In this document: positions 62,606-64,000 of the stretch, piece after piece | How the letters are laid out: the number at the start of each line of letters is the position of its first letter | Numbering within the stretch: position 1 is the stretch's first letter | Origin: an uncultured Halomonas sp. | GTDB lineage: Bacteria > Pseudomonadota > Gammaproteobacteria > Pseudomonadales > Halomonadaceae | Assembly (NCBI RefSeq): GCF_946887195.1 | Contig: NZ_CAMPKE010000002.1 | Location: 1-64,000, forward strand | DNA: 64,000 nucleotides | Reading direction: 5' to 3' | Position numbers and translations under genes: made by a program | The notes under the pieces: model-generated | What the model was told of the DNA's origin: nothing | Seen by the model: the letters and a program-made list of their open reading frames with translations, nothing else | The model's database searches: none

Positions 62606-64000
62606 GCGAGGACCAGAGCTTCTATAACGGAGCTTTTTAGCGAGCCCAAAGAGTGGCGTCGCTTGCAGTATCGAAAACAGCGCAATCGCCAGCAGCACGG
62701 CGGAAATCGGATTTTCGAGGAAGATCATCCAATTGCCCTGACCGATCAGCATGGATTGTTGCAGACTCGCATCCAGTATCGGGCCCAATATCAGGCCGAT
62801 GACCAGTGGCGCGGTTGGAATCTTGAATTCGTCGAACGCGAAACCGATCATGCCGAATACCAGCATGAGCATGATGTCGAAGTACGAATTGTTAAGCGCG
62901 AATGACCCGACCACTGCAAGAACCACGATAACCGGCCCAACGACCCGATTGGGAACTCTGGTTACGGAGACGCATAACCGGGTAAACAGCAGGCCGACTA
63001 TAAAGAGCGAAATGTTAGCGAACATGACCGCCCACAACAGGGTGTAGGTAATCTCGGCGTGCTCGGTCATCAGCGTCGGCCCCGGAAGAATGCCGTGAAC
63101 CATGAACGCGCCAAGCAGAACGGCGGTCGATGAACTGCCGGGAATGCCCAAAGCGATCGTCGGCACGAGCGCACCGCCCACCACGGCGTTATTAGCCGCT
63201 TCGGGGGCGGCGATACCCGCCGGCGTACCCGTGCCGAACTCATGCTTGTTTTTAGCGAAACGCTTCGCCTCGTTGTAGGCGAACCAGCAGGCGGTATCGC
63301 CGCCCGTTCCGGGAATCAGACCGGTAAACACACCGATGCCACCCGACCGAAATATGTTCGGAAGCAGTGCCTTGAATTCCTTGAACCGAGGCAACATGCG
63401 ATCTTTTATCGAGCTGACGGCTGCGTCCTTGTTCTGGTCGCCCTGGAGGATCAGTCGGATCGCTTGCGGTATGGAGAAAAGCCCGATCAGCGCGACCGTA
63501 AAGGGAACGCCTGCGAACAGGTTCAGTTCACCAAAGGTGAAGCGTGGCGTTCCAGTGGTCGGGTCCATGCCGATGGTGGCGATAAGCAGGCCAAGAACTC
63601 CCGAGAACAGACCGGCAATCATCGCACCGCTCGACAGCGAGCCGACAATCGTGATGCCGAGAACCGCCACGGCGAACAGCTCGACCGGACCGAAGTGCAG
63701 GGCAAGGCTTCCTAAAAGAGGCGCGAAGGTGAGAAGAACGATGGAACTGATCACACCGCCGATGAAAGAAGCGGATAACGATATGCCCAATGCCTTTCCA
63801 GCCTGGCCTTTCATGGCCATCGCGTGGCCATCCAAAACGGTCGCCGCAGCCGCCGGGGTGCCCGGCGTTCGCAGCAGAATCGCCGCGATGGACCCGCCAT
63901 ACATGGCCGAAAGATACAACGCCGCCAGCATGCTGATGCCGGTGGCGGGTGGCATCGCAAACGTTATCGGCAGGAGAAGCGCGATAGCCATCGTCGCCGA
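62597..64000 (-). CDS. TctA-type TTT transporter subunit, 5' end outside the window
   Basis: At least 467 residues of a TctA protein are visible, and the frame is open to base 64000. The first codons visible encode SATMAIALLLPITFAMPP, which in TctA proteins lies about 35-40 residues from the N-terminus, so only that much is missing. Other motifs are LLRTPGTPAAAATVLDGHAM, GVFTGLIPGTGGDTACWFAY and ALGIPGSSSTAVLLGAFM. It would import the substrate of the downstream enolase-superfamily/DapA pathway. tctB and tctC are expected to the right. Confidence 0.88.
   Translation of the reverse strand, partial: SATMAIALLLPITFAMPPATGISMLAALYLSAMYGGSIAAILLRTPGTPAAAATVLDGHAMAMKGQAGKALGISLSASFIGGVISSIVLLTFAPLLGSLALHFGPVELFAVAVLGITIVGSLSSGAMIAGLFSGVLGLLIATIGMDPTTGTPRFTFGELNLFAGVPFTVALIGLFSIPQAIRLILQGDQNKDAAVSSIKDRMLPRFKEFKALLPNIFRSGGIGVFTGLIPGTGGDTACWFAYNEAKRFAKNKHEFGTGTPAGIAAPEAANNAVVGGALVPTIALGIPGSSSTAVLLGAFMVHGILPGPTLMTEHAEITYTLLWAVMFANISLFIVGLLFTRLCVSVTRVPNRVVGPVIVVLAVVGSFALNNSYFDIMLMLVFGMIGFAFDEFKIPTAPLVIGLILGPILDASLQQSMLIGQGNWMIFLENPISAVLLAIALFSILQATPLFGLAKKLRYRSSGPRNL

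Overview
The window looks like a chromosomal piece of a GC-rich gammaproteobacterium, most likely a halophilic member of the Halomonadaceae (Halomonas/Chromohalobacter type). This rests on the pyrE/crc divergent pair, Rep, TrmL and YfaZ homologues, a complete sulfolactate catabolic cluster of the kind characterised in Chromohalobacter salexigens, and three tripartite tricarboxylate (TTT) transport systems. It is an inference from gene content only. No 16S or other marker is present.

Layout. 1-8734: a type I-C CRISPR-Cas locus, all on the minus strand (cas3-cas5c-cas8c-cas7-cas4-cas1-cas2, leader, then an array that runs off the left edge). An internal start for Cas11c is visible inside cas8c. 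8871-9474: a yefM-yoeB toxin-antitoxin pair with a double TGTACA operator. 9617-12556: a Zur-controlled znuCBA zinc importer preceded by a small His-rich membrane protein. 12597-16857: a LolD-type ATPase, a large FtsX permease and a CrtC/AttH lipocalin-like protein, all overlapping. 16950-17090: a probable CsrA-sequestering small RNA. 17141-26791: housekeeping and accessory genes (CRP/FNR regulator, DUF1264, GH1-like glycosidase between two direct repeats, glyoxalase, a GMC dehydrogenase pair, RHH and NlpC/P60 proteins, 1-Cys peroxiredoxin, a DUF4258/DUF2283 pair, a DMT exporter, DUF2061).

26949-41715: a sugar-acid catabolic region. One operon holds 2-oxoglutarate-semialdehyde dehydrogenase, an AraD1/GguC-type FAH protein and three oxidoreductases. 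A LysR gene follows, then a TTT importer with two further dehydrogenases, and finally an UxaA/GarD-type dehydratase with an unusual two-winged-helix GntR regulator. Together they suggest acid import, dehydration to a 2-keto-3-deoxy acid, and oxidation to 2-oxoglutarate. 42058-51782: the sulfolactate locus (comC, slcC, TTT importer, suyAB, GntR regulator) followed by a YeiE-type regulator and a YeiH exporter that would deal with the sulfite released. 51842-57905: tRNA-Arg, a tandem cytochrome c, rep, trmL, yfaZ, pyrE and crc. 57940-64000: an FCD regulator convergent with an operon of an enolase-superfamily enzyme, a DapA-family lyase, two hydroxyacyl-CoA-dehydrogenase-like proteins and a third TTT system cut by the right edge.

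A dispersed imperfect-palindrome element of about 145 bp occurs in two good copies (47101-47249, 50621-50763), one diverged inverted copy (38872-38990) and several end fragments. Some of the fragments supply the stop codons of neighbouring genes.
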